From contig JAOBWH010000044.1 in the NCBI GenBank assembly GCA_025463265.1, positions 1 to 57,205 on the forward strand: 57,205 bases of DNA. The letters are read 5' to 3'. Within the stretch, counting starts at the first letter, position 1. Each line of letters starts with the position of its first letter. The DNA comes from Ilumatobacteraceae bacterium (GTDB lineage: Bacteria; Actinomycetota; Acidimicrobiia; Acidimicrobiales; Iamiaceae). The translations under genes and the position numbers were made by a program. The notes beneath the pieces are model-generated. The model ran no database searches. It was given only the letters and a program-made list of their open reading frames with translations, and was not told where the DNA came from. Shown one piece after another: positions 29,957 to 37,066 of this stretch.

Positions 29957-30373
29957 TCACGGCGCCGGCGGCAGGTCCGACCACAGGGACTCGAAGCGGG
30001 GTCGCAGGCGGGAGAGCTCCTCGAGGTGGGCGGCGGCGAGCAGTTCGATGCGGCGGGTGCCCTCGGGGGTCAGCTGCAGCCGAATGACACGCTGATCGGC
30101 ATCGTCGTCGATCCGCTCGACCAGTCCGCCGTCGACGGCCCGGTCCACCAGCTCGACGACGCTGTGGTGGCGGAGCAGGAGGTGGTCAGCAGCGTCGCGG
30201 ATGGATGGCGCCCCGCCGTGCCCTCTGACGGCGAGCAGCAACTGGTGCTGCGCGGGCGTGAGACCGGCCGCCTTGGCCCGGTCCTCGCTCCATCGCTGGA
30301 AGCGGCGCAGACCGTCGCGGAAGTCGAGGAGGCGGCGGTAGTCGTCGTCGGTCAATGAGGACGTGACAGGCAT
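29957..30373 (-). CDS. MarR-family transcriptional regulator
   Basis: Winged-helix regulator of 138 residues. Core HTH is LTPAQHQLLLAVRGHGGAPSIRDAADHLLLRHHSVVELVDRAVDGGLVER, with the wing DDADQRVIRLQLTPEG, typical of MarR. The ATG at 30373 is preceded by TATCGT 8 nt upstream, predicting a leaderless mRNA, and a perfect palindrome covers the whole -10-to-start interval, implying autorepression. Divergent from the molybdopterin oxidoreductase at 30476, which may share its control. Confidence 0.9.
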   Translation of the reverse strand: MPVTSSLTDDDYRRLLDFRDGLRRFQRWSEDRAKAAGLTPAQHQLLLAVRGHGGAPSIRDAADHLLLRHHSVVELVDRAVDGGLVERIDDDADQRVIRLQLTPEGTRRIELLAAAHLEELSRLRPRFESLWSDLPPAP

Positions 30374-30387
30374 ATCGTGACACGATA
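30373..30387. promoter_or_regulatory. Palindromic operator overlapping the marR start
   Basis: TATCGTG-A-CACGATA, perfect 7-bp arms around one base. Read on the minus strand it includes the predicted -10 hexamer TATCGT and touches the marR start codon; it lies 89 nt upstream of the divergent oxidoreductase. Best explained as the MarR protein's own operator. Confidence 0.6.
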
Positions 30388-30475
30388 GTCTGTCGGTCGA
30401 GGTGATGACCGTGACGAACGTCGAAGACCAGCCGATCGCCCAGCGCGGAAGATCCGATGGGCGGCCGACACCGCC

Positions 30476-32947
30476 GTGAGCTCCACCGTCGACCGCATCG
30501 CCGAGCCGTGGGGCCCGCGCACGCCGTACGGGCCACCTGCGCGGCCGGCTGAGCCCAGCACGTGGCCGGTGCGGGTCGACTGCTTCCTCGCCGACGGCCT
30601 CGCCGAGAGCGACGTAGACCGGTGGGCGCAGAGCGCGGCCGTCTTGCACTCGAACGGCGATGGACTCGACATCGCCGTGAAAGACGATCGAATCGTGGGC
30701 GTCCGAGGGCGAGCGGTCGACCGGGTGAACCACGGGCGGGTCGACCCGAAGGACCTCTACGGATGGCAGGCCAACCACTCGGCGGACCGGCTCACCACCC
30801 CGCTGATCCGAGATGGCGGCCGACTCGTGGAGACGGACTGGGACACGGCCATGGGACGGATCGTGGATCGATCCAAGCGGCTCCTCGAGCATCCGGGTGG
30901 ATGGGGGCGCTTCGGGTTCCACACCAGCGGCCAGCTGTTCCTCGAGGAGTACTACGCGCTGGGCGTCATCGGGAAGGCCGGGCTCGGGACGCCGCACATG
31001 GACGGCAACACCCGGTTGTGCACGGCGACCGCAGCGGCAGCGCTCAAGGCGAGCTTCGGAACCGACGGCCAGCCCGGCTCGTACACCGACGTCGACCACT
31101 GCGACGCCATCGCCTTGTGGGGCCACAACGTCGCCGAGACCCAGACCGTGCTGTGGATGCGGATGCTCGACCGCCGCAGCGGCCCGCGGCCTCCTGCGAT
31201 GATCGCGGTCGATCCGCGCACCACGGCCGTGGCTCAAGAGGCCGACGTCCACCTCGCCATCCGCAACGGCACCAACCTCGCCCTCGTCAACGGCATCGCC
31301 CACCTCCTCATCACCTCGGGACGCATCGACGAGAGCTACGTGCACGCCCACACGCTCGGGTTCGACGCGCTCGAGCAGGTGGCGGCCGACCATCCGCCGG
31401 CGCGGGTCGCGGAGATCTGCGGCATCGCCACCCGCGACCTCGAGGCAGCCGCGGAGATCATCGGCAGCTGCGACCGACTTCTGTCCACGGTGCTCCAGGG
31501 CTTCTACCAATCGAACCAGGCGACCGCCGCGTCGTGCGGTGTGAACAACCTCCACCTGCTGCGCGGGATGATCGGCCGACCCGGCGCCGGCATCTACCAG
31601 ATGAACGGGCAGCCGACCGCCCAGAACACCCGAGAGGCCGGTGCCGATGGCGACCTCCCCGGGATGCGCAACTGGGACAACCGCGAACACATCGAGCAGC
31701 TCGCCCGCCTGTGGAACGTCGATCCGATCCAGATCCCGCACTGGGCGCCGCCCACCCATGCCATGCAGGTCTTCCGCTACGCCGAGCAGGGCTCGATCGA
31801 GCTGCTGTGGATCTCGGGCACCAACCCAGCCGTGTCCATGCCGGAGCTCTCGCGGATCCGGCGCATCCTCGCCAAGGCCGACCTCATGGTCGTCGTGCAG
31901 GACCTGTTCCTCAGCGAGACAGCGGCACTGGCCGACGTCGTCCTCCCCGCAGCAGGCTGGGGCGAGAAGCTCGGCACCTTCACGAGCGTCGACCGCACCG
32001 TCCACCTCTCCGAGCAGGCGGTGGACCCGCCGGGCGATGCCCGCTCCGACCTCGACATCTTCTTGGACTACGCCCGGCGCATGGACTTCCGCGACAGAGA
32101 CGGGGGTCCGCTCATCACCTGGACCGGCCCCGAGGACGTGTTCGAAGCGTGGAAGGCCTGCTCCGCAGGACGGCCCTGCGACTACACCGGCATCACCTAC
32201 GACCGGCTTCGTGAGGGGAGCGGCATCCAGTGGCCGTGCACCCCCCAGCACCCCGACGGCACCGAACGGCTCTACACCGACGGGGTCTTCAACACCGACC
32301 CAGACTTCTGCGAGACCTACGGGCACGACCTCCCCACCGGTGCGGCCCACACCGAGGAGCAGTACCGGGCGAAGGAGCCGGGCGGGCGGGCGTTCCTGCA
32401 CGCCGTCTCCTATGAGCGGCCGCCGGAGACCCCCGATGACGATTTCCCGCTCCTGTTGACCACGGGCCGCACGCTCTACCAGTTCCACACCCGCACCAAG
32501 ACCGGCCGGGCAGCCCAGCTGCACGACGCCGCGCCGGACGTGTGGGTCGAGATCTCCCCGGACGATGCGGCCGCTGCCGGAGTGGCCGAAGGTGATCTGG
32601 TACGAGTGGAATCAGCACGTGGCGCGCTCGAAGCCCCAGCGCGGATCTCCCGGATCCGACCCGGACTGGTGTTCGTGCCGTTCCACTACGGCAGCTGGGA
32701 CGTCGATGACGCTGACCGGCCGGCGCGCGCTGCGAACGAGCTCACCCTGACCGCGTGGGACCCTGTCTCCAAGCAGCCCATGTTCAAGGTGGCCGCCGTT
32801 CAGATCACGAAGGTCGCCGACGGCACCGGTCCGGCACCCGCGCCCACACTCGGCGCGTCCGCACCCGTCGCCGCCGATGCGGTCCCGGCGACCGTCGGCG
32901 GGCCCGGTGCCCGAGCGACCTCGACCCAGGGGGGACTCACCACATGA
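30476..32947 (+). CDS. Molybdopterin oxidoreductase lacking the N-terminal Fe-S cysteines
   Basis: 823-residue member of the DMSO-reductase superfamily, nearest in appearance to actinobacterial assimilatory nitrate reductase/formate dehydrogenase-like proteins. The molybdopterin domains are intact: the Mo-ligand position is Cys182 in DGNTRLCTA, with FGTDGQPGSYTDVDHCD, GQPTAQNTREAG and the C-terminal MopB_CT dinucleotide domain (LLTTGRTLYQFHTRTKTGR). The N-terminal [4Fe-4S] motif C-x2-C-x3-C is replaced by Ala55-x2-His58-x3-Asp62, and the later Cys before PKxLYGW is Asp. The enzyme probably lacks that cluster. GTG start; the next gene overlaps by 4 nt. Confidence 0.88.
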   Translation: MSSTVDRIAEPWGPRTPYGPPARPAEPSTWPVRVDCFLADGLAESDVDRWAQSAAVLHSNGDGLDIAVKDDRIVGVRGRAVDRVNHGRVDPKDLYGWQANHSADRLTTPLIRDGGRLVETDWDTAMGRIVDRSKRLLEHPGGWGRFGFHTSGQLFLEEYYALGVIGKAGLGTPHMDGNTRLCTATAAAALKASFGTDGQPGSYTDVDHCDAIALWGHNVAETQTVLWMRMLDRRSGPRPPAMIAVDPRTTAVAQEADVHLAIRNGTNLALVNGIAHLLITSGRIDESYVHAHTLGFDALEQVAADHPPARVAEICGIATRDLEAAAEIIGSCDRLLSTVLQGFYQSNQATAASCGVNNLHLLRGMIGRPGAGIYQMNGQPTAQNTREAGADGDLPGMRNWDNREHIEQLARLWNVDPIQIPHWAPPTHAMQVFRYAEQGSIELLWISGTNPAVSMPELSRIRRILAKADLMVVVQDLFLSETAALADVVLPAAGWGEKLGTFTSVDRTVHLSEQAVDPPGDARSDLDIFLDYARRMDFRDRDGGPLITWTGPEDVFEAWKACSAGRPCDYTGITYDRLREGSGIQWPCTPQHPDGTERLYTDGVFNTDPDFCETYGHDLPTGAAHTEEQYRAKEPGGRAFLHAVSYERPPETPDDDFPLLLTTGRTLYQFHTRTKTGRAAQLHDAAPDVWVEISPDDAAAAGVAEGDLVRVESARGALEAPARISRIRPGLVFVPFHYGSWDVDDADRPARAANELTLTAWDPVSKQPMFKVAAVQITKVADGTGPAPAPTLGASAPVAADAVPATVGGPGARATSTQGGLTT

Positions 32948-33399
32948 ACCTCGCCCACTACCTCGGCCTCCTCCACCACGCCGAGTCCAACCTGGCCGAG
33001 GCCTTCGCCCAGGTCGCCGACGCCCACGAGGACGAGCCCGACGTGGCGCTCGACTGCCGGCGGATGGCCCAGCAGTGCCAGGCGCACATGGAAGAGCTGA
33101 GCCCGTTCGTCGACCGCTACGGCGAAGATGCCGACGACGAGCCTGACCGCCTCCACTCCGACCTGTTCCAGGGCACCCGCACGGGCGCGCTGGCCCTGCT
33201 GCGGGACCTGCACGACCTCTACCTCATGACCTCGGAATCCGACCTCACCTGGACCCTCATCGGCCAAGCCGCCCAAGGTGCCCGTGACCGGGACCTGCTC
33301 GCGGTCGTCCAGCGATGCGAGACCGACACCGCGACCCAGCTGGCGTGGCTCAAGACCCGCTCGAAGCAAGCCGCGCCCCAAGCCCTCGTCGTCGCCTGA
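32944..33399 (+). CDS. Helical protein coupled to the molybdopterin oxidoreductase
   Basis: 151-residue, predicted all-helical acidic protein starting in the stop of the oxidoreductase gene (ATGA). It is rich in His, Glu and Asp in the first helix (NLAHYLGLLHHAESNLAEAFAQVADAHEDEPD), with the later helices HMEELSPFVDRYGED and LLAVVQRCETDTATQLAWLKTR. The spacing of His/Glu residues would suit a four-helix ferritin-like or hemerythrin-like bundle, but I cannot name a family. Tight coupling suggests a partner or maturation factor of the oxidoreductase. Confidence 0.7.
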   Translation: MNLAHYLGLLHHAESNLAEAFAQVADAHEDEPDVALDCRRMAQQCQAHMEELSPFVDRYGEDADDEPDRLHSDLFQGTRTGALALLRDLHDLYLMTSESDLTWTLIGQAAQGARDRDLLAVVQRCETDTATQLAWLKTRSKQAAPQALVVA

Positions 33400-33482
33400 C
33401 CGGCGCCGCGGCGTCACCACGAAGCCGGAACGAGTTGCCGCAGGCCGGCGTGCACCTGCCTCGACCCTGGAGGAGTTTGCTC

Positions 33483-33689
33483 ATGATTAGGTCTGACCCC
33501 GAACCGTCACCGGACCGATGTGTCGTAGCCGGCTGTGACGCAGCGGTCCGTCGGCCGAGACTGGCCATCGGCGGCGAAGCCCCGCCCGGTCGAGCCAAGT
33601 GCGACCACGGGCATCGCCTGATCTGGACAGTCGAGACCGGGTGGCAGCCCGTGCGCACCCGGTCGAGCACACCGGAACCGCCCCCTTGA
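33483..33689 (+). CDS. Small Cys/His-rich protein, possible zinc-binding
   Basis: 68 residues from ATG with a good GGAGGAG 8-14 nt upstream. It contains RCVVAGCDAAV and, 23 residues later, AKCDHGH, a four-ligand pattern (C-x4-C ... C-x2-H or C-x3-H) that could hold one zinc ion. The C-terminus is proline-rich. No homologue recognised; weak support apart from the ribosome-binding site and the Cys pattern. Confidence 0.45.
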   Translation: MIRSDPEPSPDRCVVAGCDAAVRRPRLAIGGEAPPGRAKCDHGHRLIWTVETGWQPVRTRSSTPEPPP

Positions 33690-33693
33690 GCCG

Positions 33694-33861
33694 CCCCGTG
33701 GACGGACCTGCGGTCCCGAGCTCGACCGCCCGGATCGGCCGGCCTCGGACCGATCGGCCGATGTCGCGGACGGCGGCCCCCGACCGGCTGGCCACCGCCT
33801 CGAACCACTGGTCGAGCTGCGATTCGCTGTGGTAACCGGGTGGCGTGGCCATCGGTCCCAT
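33694..33861 (-). pseudogene. N-terminal fragment of an M14 zinc carboxypeptidase
   Basis: From ATG at 33861 (or 33852) the minus strand encodes PGYHSESQLDQWFEAVA, then AVRDIGRSVRGRPIRAVELGT, the recognisable propeptide-to-catalytic start of peptidase family M14 (IGxSxxGRPIxAVxLG). After about 56 residues similarity ends: the frame continues to 33487 in unrelated sequence without the HxxE zinc motif. It appears to be a decayed or truncated remnant. Confidence 0.5.
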
Positions 33862-33927
33862 CCTGCCTCGCTCGCCGTGGTGGGGCGCTTCGCTCAGCCA
33901 TCCTGTCGGCCAGGCCAGGCCTGACCG

Positions 33928-34137
33928 TCAGGGGAAGGAGGGGGACCCCTTGTCGGAGCTGGGTCGCAGGTCGGATTCGGAGGTGTAGCCGGGGAGGAGC
34001 GACGCGTCGGACCGCCGGCGGACCCGGTAGCCCTCAGGGACGATGGCCGCAACGGTGAAGCCCCCGACCCAGGCGTCGGAGAACCTGGTGTGGACGTCGA
34101 CGGGGTCTCCGGGGGCGAGGCCGTGCTGGTTGGACAT
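33928..34137 (-). CDS. Small SH3-like hypothetical protein
   Basis: 69 residues: GLAPGDPVDVHTRFSDAWVGGFTVAAIV and GYRVRRRSDASLLPGYTSESDLRPS. The alternating pattern and the GDxVxVxxRFxxxWxxGF opening suggest a small SH3/Tudor-like beta barrel of a type seen as stand-alone hypothetical proteins in actinobacteria. ATG at 34137; a longer in-frame start at 34152 is possible. Lies between the M14 remnant and a VOC gene, all on the minus strand. Confidence 0.6.
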   Translation of the reverse strand: MSNQHGLAPGDPVDVHTRFSDAWVGGFTVAAIVPEGYRVRRRSDASLLPGYTSESDLRPSSDKGSPSFP

Positions 34138-34208
34138 GGGCCATCCTGGCACTCGGTGTCCACTCCACCACGTCGGTCGTCGTCATCGTCGCCAGGAGGT
34201 GCGGACGG

Positions 34209-34655
34209 CTACGGCGCTCCGCCGAGTTCTTGAGCGAGCCCGATGAGGATGCCCTCGGGGCCCCGGATGTAGCAGAGCCGGTACGCCGCCTCGTACTGGA
34301 CCACCTCAGGGCCGACGAGCTGGGCGCCGTGCTCGGCGAGCCGGGCGAGCGTGTCATCGAGGTCGTCCACCGAGAACATCACCCGGAGGTAGCCCAGGGC
34401 GTTGACCGGGGCGTTGCGGTGATCGGCGACCACCTGTGGCTGGAGGAAGCGCGAGAGCTCGAGCTGGCCGTGGCCGTCGGGTGTGCGCATCATGGCGATC
34501 TCGACGCGCTGATCGCCCAGTCCGGTGACGCGACCTGCCCACTCGCCTTCGACCAACCCTCGGCCGACCAGTGCGAGGCCGAGTTCACCGAAGAACCCGA
34601 TCGCCGCGTCCAGGTCTTCGACCACGATGCCGACGTTGTCCATCTGGAGTGCCAC
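34209..34655 (-). CDS. VOC-superfamily (glyoxalase-like) protein
   Basis: 148 residues with the two beta-alpha-beta-beta-beta modules of the vicinal oxygen chelate fold: MDNVGIVVEDLDAAIGFFGELGL at the N-terminus and YLRVMFSVDDLDDTLARLAEHG in the second half, ending with YIRGPEGILIGLAQEL (metal-ligand Glu position). The GTG start is 6 nt after a TAGCCT box (34667-34662), suggesting a leaderless transcript. Substrate unknown. Confidence 0.88.
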   Translation of the reverse strand: MALQMDNVGIVVEDLDAAIGFFGELGLALVGRGLVEGEWAGRVTGLGDQRVEIAMMRTPDGHGQLELSRFLQPQVVADHRNAPVNALGYLRVMFSVDDLDDTLARLAEHGAQLVGPEVVQYEAAYRLCYIRGPEGILIGLAQELGGAP

Positions 34656-34810
34656 GGCCGCAGGCTAAGGATCCGAGACCCGATCTCCTCGGCGGACTCC
34701 GACCCGAGTCCGTGTGCCCTCCCTGCGCTGCCCGAGACGCCGCCGGCGGAGCAGCTGGCGGTACGGTGCCGAAGCGGTCGCCGAGGCCGTGGAACCGCGA
34801 GGAGCGAACG

Positions 34811-35572
34811 ATGGCTGATGGCGCGCGCAGGAGGGTCCTGATCACCGGGGCCGGGTCCGGGTTCGGCAAGGGGGCGGCCATCGAGCTGGCCCGCCGCGGC
34901 CACGATCCGATCGCCGGCTGCGAGACCGACGAACAGGTGCGGGCGCTCGCTGCGGAGCATACGGAGCTGACGGTGGTGAAGCTCGACGTCACCGACCCCG
35001 CCGACGTCGCCAGCGCCGCCGGTCTCGGCGTGGATGTCCTGATCAACAACGCCGGGGTCGGCATCGTCGGGCCCATGGCCCAGGTCCCGCTCGCCGACGT
35101 CCGCCGCTCCTTCGAGGTCAACGTCTTCGCCATGGTGGCGCTGACGCAGGCGGTGATCCCCGGCATGCGCGAGCGCGGCTGGGGCCGCATCATCAACGTG
35201 TCGTCGGTCGCCGGCATCCTCGCCTCGCCGCTCGGATCGCCCTACAGCATGACCAAGCACGCCGTGGAGGCGTTCACCAAGTCCCTGCGCGCCGAGCTCG
35301 CCCCGCACGGCATCGACGTCACCAAGGTCAACCCCGGGCCCTACGGCACCGGCTTCAACGACCAGATGGTGAACGGTGCAGCGGACTTCATCGAAGCGGG
35401 GGACTCGACCACGACCGAGATGCACGAGCTGGTGAGCCAGATCATCCTCACCGACCAGCTCGATCCCGCCGAGGTGTCGAGCGCGCTCGCCGACCTCGTC
35501 GAAGCCGACGAGACACCCGTCGAGACGTACCTCCCGGAGGGCATCCGAGAGGCCCTCGCCGCCTTCCTCTGA
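34811..35572 (+). CDS. Short-chain dehydrogenase/reductase
   Basis: Classical SDR oxidoreductase of 253 residues. Cofactor motif ITGAGSGFGKG, NNAGVG, the catalytic serine region INVSSVAGILASPLG and the Tyr/Lys pair in PYSMTKHAVEAF are all intact. An acidic residue after the second strand (CETDEQ) suggests NAD preference, tentatively. GCGAGGAGCG precedes the ATG. Substrate not predictable. The following 490 nt carry two small acidic reading frames on the other strand and the hsp20 promoter. Confidence 0.93.
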   Translation: MADGARRRVLITGAGSGFGKGAAIELARRGHDPIAGCETDEQVRALAAEHTELTVVKLDVTDPADVASAAGLGVDVLINNAGVGIVGPMAQVPLADVRRSFEVNVFAMVALTQAVIPGMRERGWGRIINVSSVAGILASPLGSPYSMTKHAVEAFTKSLRAELAPHGIDVTKVNPGPYGTGFNDQMVNGAADFIEAGDSTTTEMHELVSQIILTDQLDPAEVSSALADLVEADETPVETYLPEGIREALAAFL

Positions 35573-35631
35573 CGGCCGAAACGGCGCCGTGGGGAGGTGG
35601 CTCTGAGCTGATCCTGGCCCAGGGCCGTCGA

Positions 35632-35781
35632 TCAGGAAGGTGACTCCCGCTCGCGGTTCTCTGCGGCCTCCTCCTCTCCGGTGGTCTCGGAGCCGTCGTG
35701 CTCCGGTACCGACGTCGGCTCGCCGTCGCCGGAGCCGTCCGGGTCGTCGAAGTCGTCGATGGAGGTCTTGGGACCGTTCAC
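35632..35781 (-). CDS. Small acidic reading frame, downstream of a twin
   Basis: 49 residues from GTG at 35781: VNGPKTSIDDFDDPDGSG then GDGEPTSVPEHDG and a Glu-rich end. Very acidic and without hydrophobic core, similar in composition to the frame at 35786-35923 but in another reading phase. The two may be one gene broken by a frameshift near the C-rich stretch around 35790, or two short proteins. No function recognised. Confidence 0.35.
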   Translation of the reverse strand: MNGPKTSIDDFDDPDGSGDGEPTSVPEHDGSETTGEEEAAENRERESPS

Positions 35782-35785
35782 GCCG

Positions 35786-35923
35786 TCACGCCGGGGTGGC
35801 GAGGTTGCGGCCCTCGTCCGGCGGTTCGAACCCCTCGTTCGCACCGGGGTCGGAATCGCCGCCGGTGTCGGAGGTCTCTTCGTCGTCGCCGGGGTTCTGT
35901 GGTGGGTTGCTCGGGTCGCTCAT
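35786..35923 (-). CDS. Small acidic Pro/Asp-rich protein
   Basis: 45 residues from ATG at 35923: MSDPSNPPQNPGDDEETSD, then GGDSDPGANEGFEPPDEG and a short end. Disordered and acidic. The box TAGCGG lies 6 nt before the ATG (35935-35930), one base off the local leaderless promoter pattern. Possibly the first half of a frameshifted acidic protein continuing into 35632-35781. Confidence 0.4.
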   Translation of the reverse strand: MSDPSNPPQNPGDDEETSDTGGDSDPGANEGFEPPDEGRNLATPA

Positions 35924-35994
35924 GGCGCTCCGCTACCCCGCCTCGCCGCCGGCAAGCCCGACGCGCCCTCGGAAGCGGAAAGTTGCAACTCCTC

Positions 35995-36023
35995 TTGACA
36001 GTTCTGAGGAGGTGGAGTTATAG
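35995..36023 (+). promoter_or_regulatory. Strong promoter of the hsp20-merR unit
   Basis: Consensus -35 TTGACA (35995-36000), 17-nt spacer, -10 TTATAG (36018-36023; TATAGG one base later also fits). This is the best sigma-70-type match in the window. The -35 is flanked by an imperfect inverted repeat, AACTCCTC and GAGGAGGT, a plausible binding site for the MerR/HspR-like protein encoded downstream. Confidence 0.7.
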
Positions 36024-36064
36024 GTTTTGCGTCCTGGTTGACGAGGCGAGAAAGGAGCCTCCCC

Positions 36065-36547
36065 ATGTTGATGCGCACCGATCCGTTCCGCGAGCTCGAC
36101 CGCCTGGCCCAGCAGGCCTTCGGCACCCCAGCGCGACCTGCTGCGATGCCCATCGACGCCTACCGGCGCGGCGACGAGTTCGTCGTCGAGCTCGACCTGC
36201 CCGGCGTGGACCCCGACTCGATCGACCTCACCGTCGAGCGCAACGTGCTCGCCGTGCACGCCGAACGGCGTCGCACCAGCGGTGACTCGGTCGAGCTCCT
36301 GGTGGGGGAGCGGCCCCACGGCACCTTCAGCCGGCAGCTGTTCCTGGGCGACTCCCTCGACGTGACAAAGATCGACGCCGACTACACCGACGGCGTCTTG
36401 ACGCTGAAGCTGCCCGTGGCCGAGCGGGCCAAGCCCCGACGCGTGCGGGTCAACCACACCCGCACCGACTCGCCGGCCATCGACACCACCGCCGAGGACG
36501 GCGCCAGCAGCGACGATCGCCAGCTGGCCACCGCCGGGGCCGGCTGA
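36065..36547 (+). CDS. Small heat-shock protein Hsp20
   Basis: ATP-independent chaperone of the alpha-crystallin family, 160 residues. The N-terminus [17 protein letters not shown] is Hsp20-like; the alpha-crystallin domain (about 35-130) includes [31 protein letters not shown] and the [19 protein letters not shown] end, followed by a disordered tail. AAAGGAG lies 8-14 nt before the ATG. Behind a consensus promoter and 5 nt ahead of an HspR-like regulator, with which it probably forms an autoregulated heat-shock operon. Confidence 0.94.
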   Translation: MLMRTDPFRELDRLAQQAFGTPARPAAMPIDAYRRGDEFVVELDLPGVDPDSIDLTVERNVLAVHAERRRTSGDSVELLVGERPHGTFSRQLFLGDSLDVTKIDADYTDGVLTLKLPVAERAKPRRVRVNHTRTDSPAIDTTAEDGASSDDRQLATAGAG

Positions 36548-36552
36548 CCCGC

Positions 36553-36873
36553 ATGGGCATCGCGTTCGACGACGAGCACGCGCCGATGTTCAGCGTCGGC
36601 CAGGTCGCCGACCTCCTCGGGGTCCAGCCCGCCTTCGTGCGCCGGCTCGACACCGAGCGCGTCGTCGAGCCGGCCCGCTCACCGGGCGGACAGCGGCGCT
36701 ACAGCCAGCGCCAGGTCCGCCGGGTGGCGCAGGTCTCCGAGATGGCCGACGAAGGGCTGAACCTCGCTGGCATCCGACGCATCCTGGTCCTCGAGGCCGA
36801 GCTCGATGCCCTCCGCCAACAGGTCGAGCACCTGAAGACCACCCAACATCGGCCGTCGGGCCGGAGCGGGTGA
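36553..36873 (+). CDS. MerR-family regulator, HspR-like
   Basis: 106-residue MerR-type protein: FSVGQVADLLGVQPAFVRRLDTERVVEPARSPGGQRRYSQRQVRRV is the HTH and wing, followed by a coiled-coil helix (LVLEAELDALRQQVEHLK). Like HspR it lacks a cysteine-rich metal-binding loop. Located 5 nt after hsp20 in the same operon, it most likely represses this unit until heat stress titrates it; that role is inferred from HspR biology. Confidence 0.88.
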   Translation: MGIAFDDEHAPMFSVGQVADLLGVQPAFVRRLDTERVVEPARSPGGQRRYSQRQVRRVAQVSEMADEGLNLAGIRRILVLEAELDALRQQVEHLKTTQHRPSGRSG

Positions 36874-36901
36874 ACCCCGCCCCCGTACCCAGGAGGTGAC
36901 C

Positions 36902-36979
36902 ATGAGCCAAGCAGCGAACCCTGACCTCGGTCAGCTCCCGCTCCGGCCCGCGGCGCCGATGCACGGACCGGTCGTCTGA
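36902..36979 (+). CDS. Putative 25-residue peptide with a perfect ribosome-binding site
   Basis: AGGAGGTGAC at 36891-36900, an ideal anti-Shine-Dalgarno complement, precedes ATG by 1-5 nt. The frame encodes MSQAANPDLGQLPLRPAAPM and five more residues, then stops. It follows the HspR-like gene by 28 nt. It may be a real short peptide or a leader element for the heat-shock operon; spacing is tight for the core AGGAGG, which helps neither reading strongly. Confidence 0.35.
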   Translation: MSQAANPDLGQLPLRPAAPMHGPVV

Positions 36980-37066
36980 CCGACGGGTCGCCGGTCTGGC
37001 CGCCGAGTGCTGAGCCGGCCTCGATGTGGGCAGGTACCCGGTCGTGACCACGCGCTCGGACCCTTC

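Noticed and set aside
30374-32524. Minus-strand extension of the marR frame over the molybdoenzyme
   Set aside because: Only the last 138 residues form a MarR domain and a promoter sits right before that ATG; the rest is antisense shadow.
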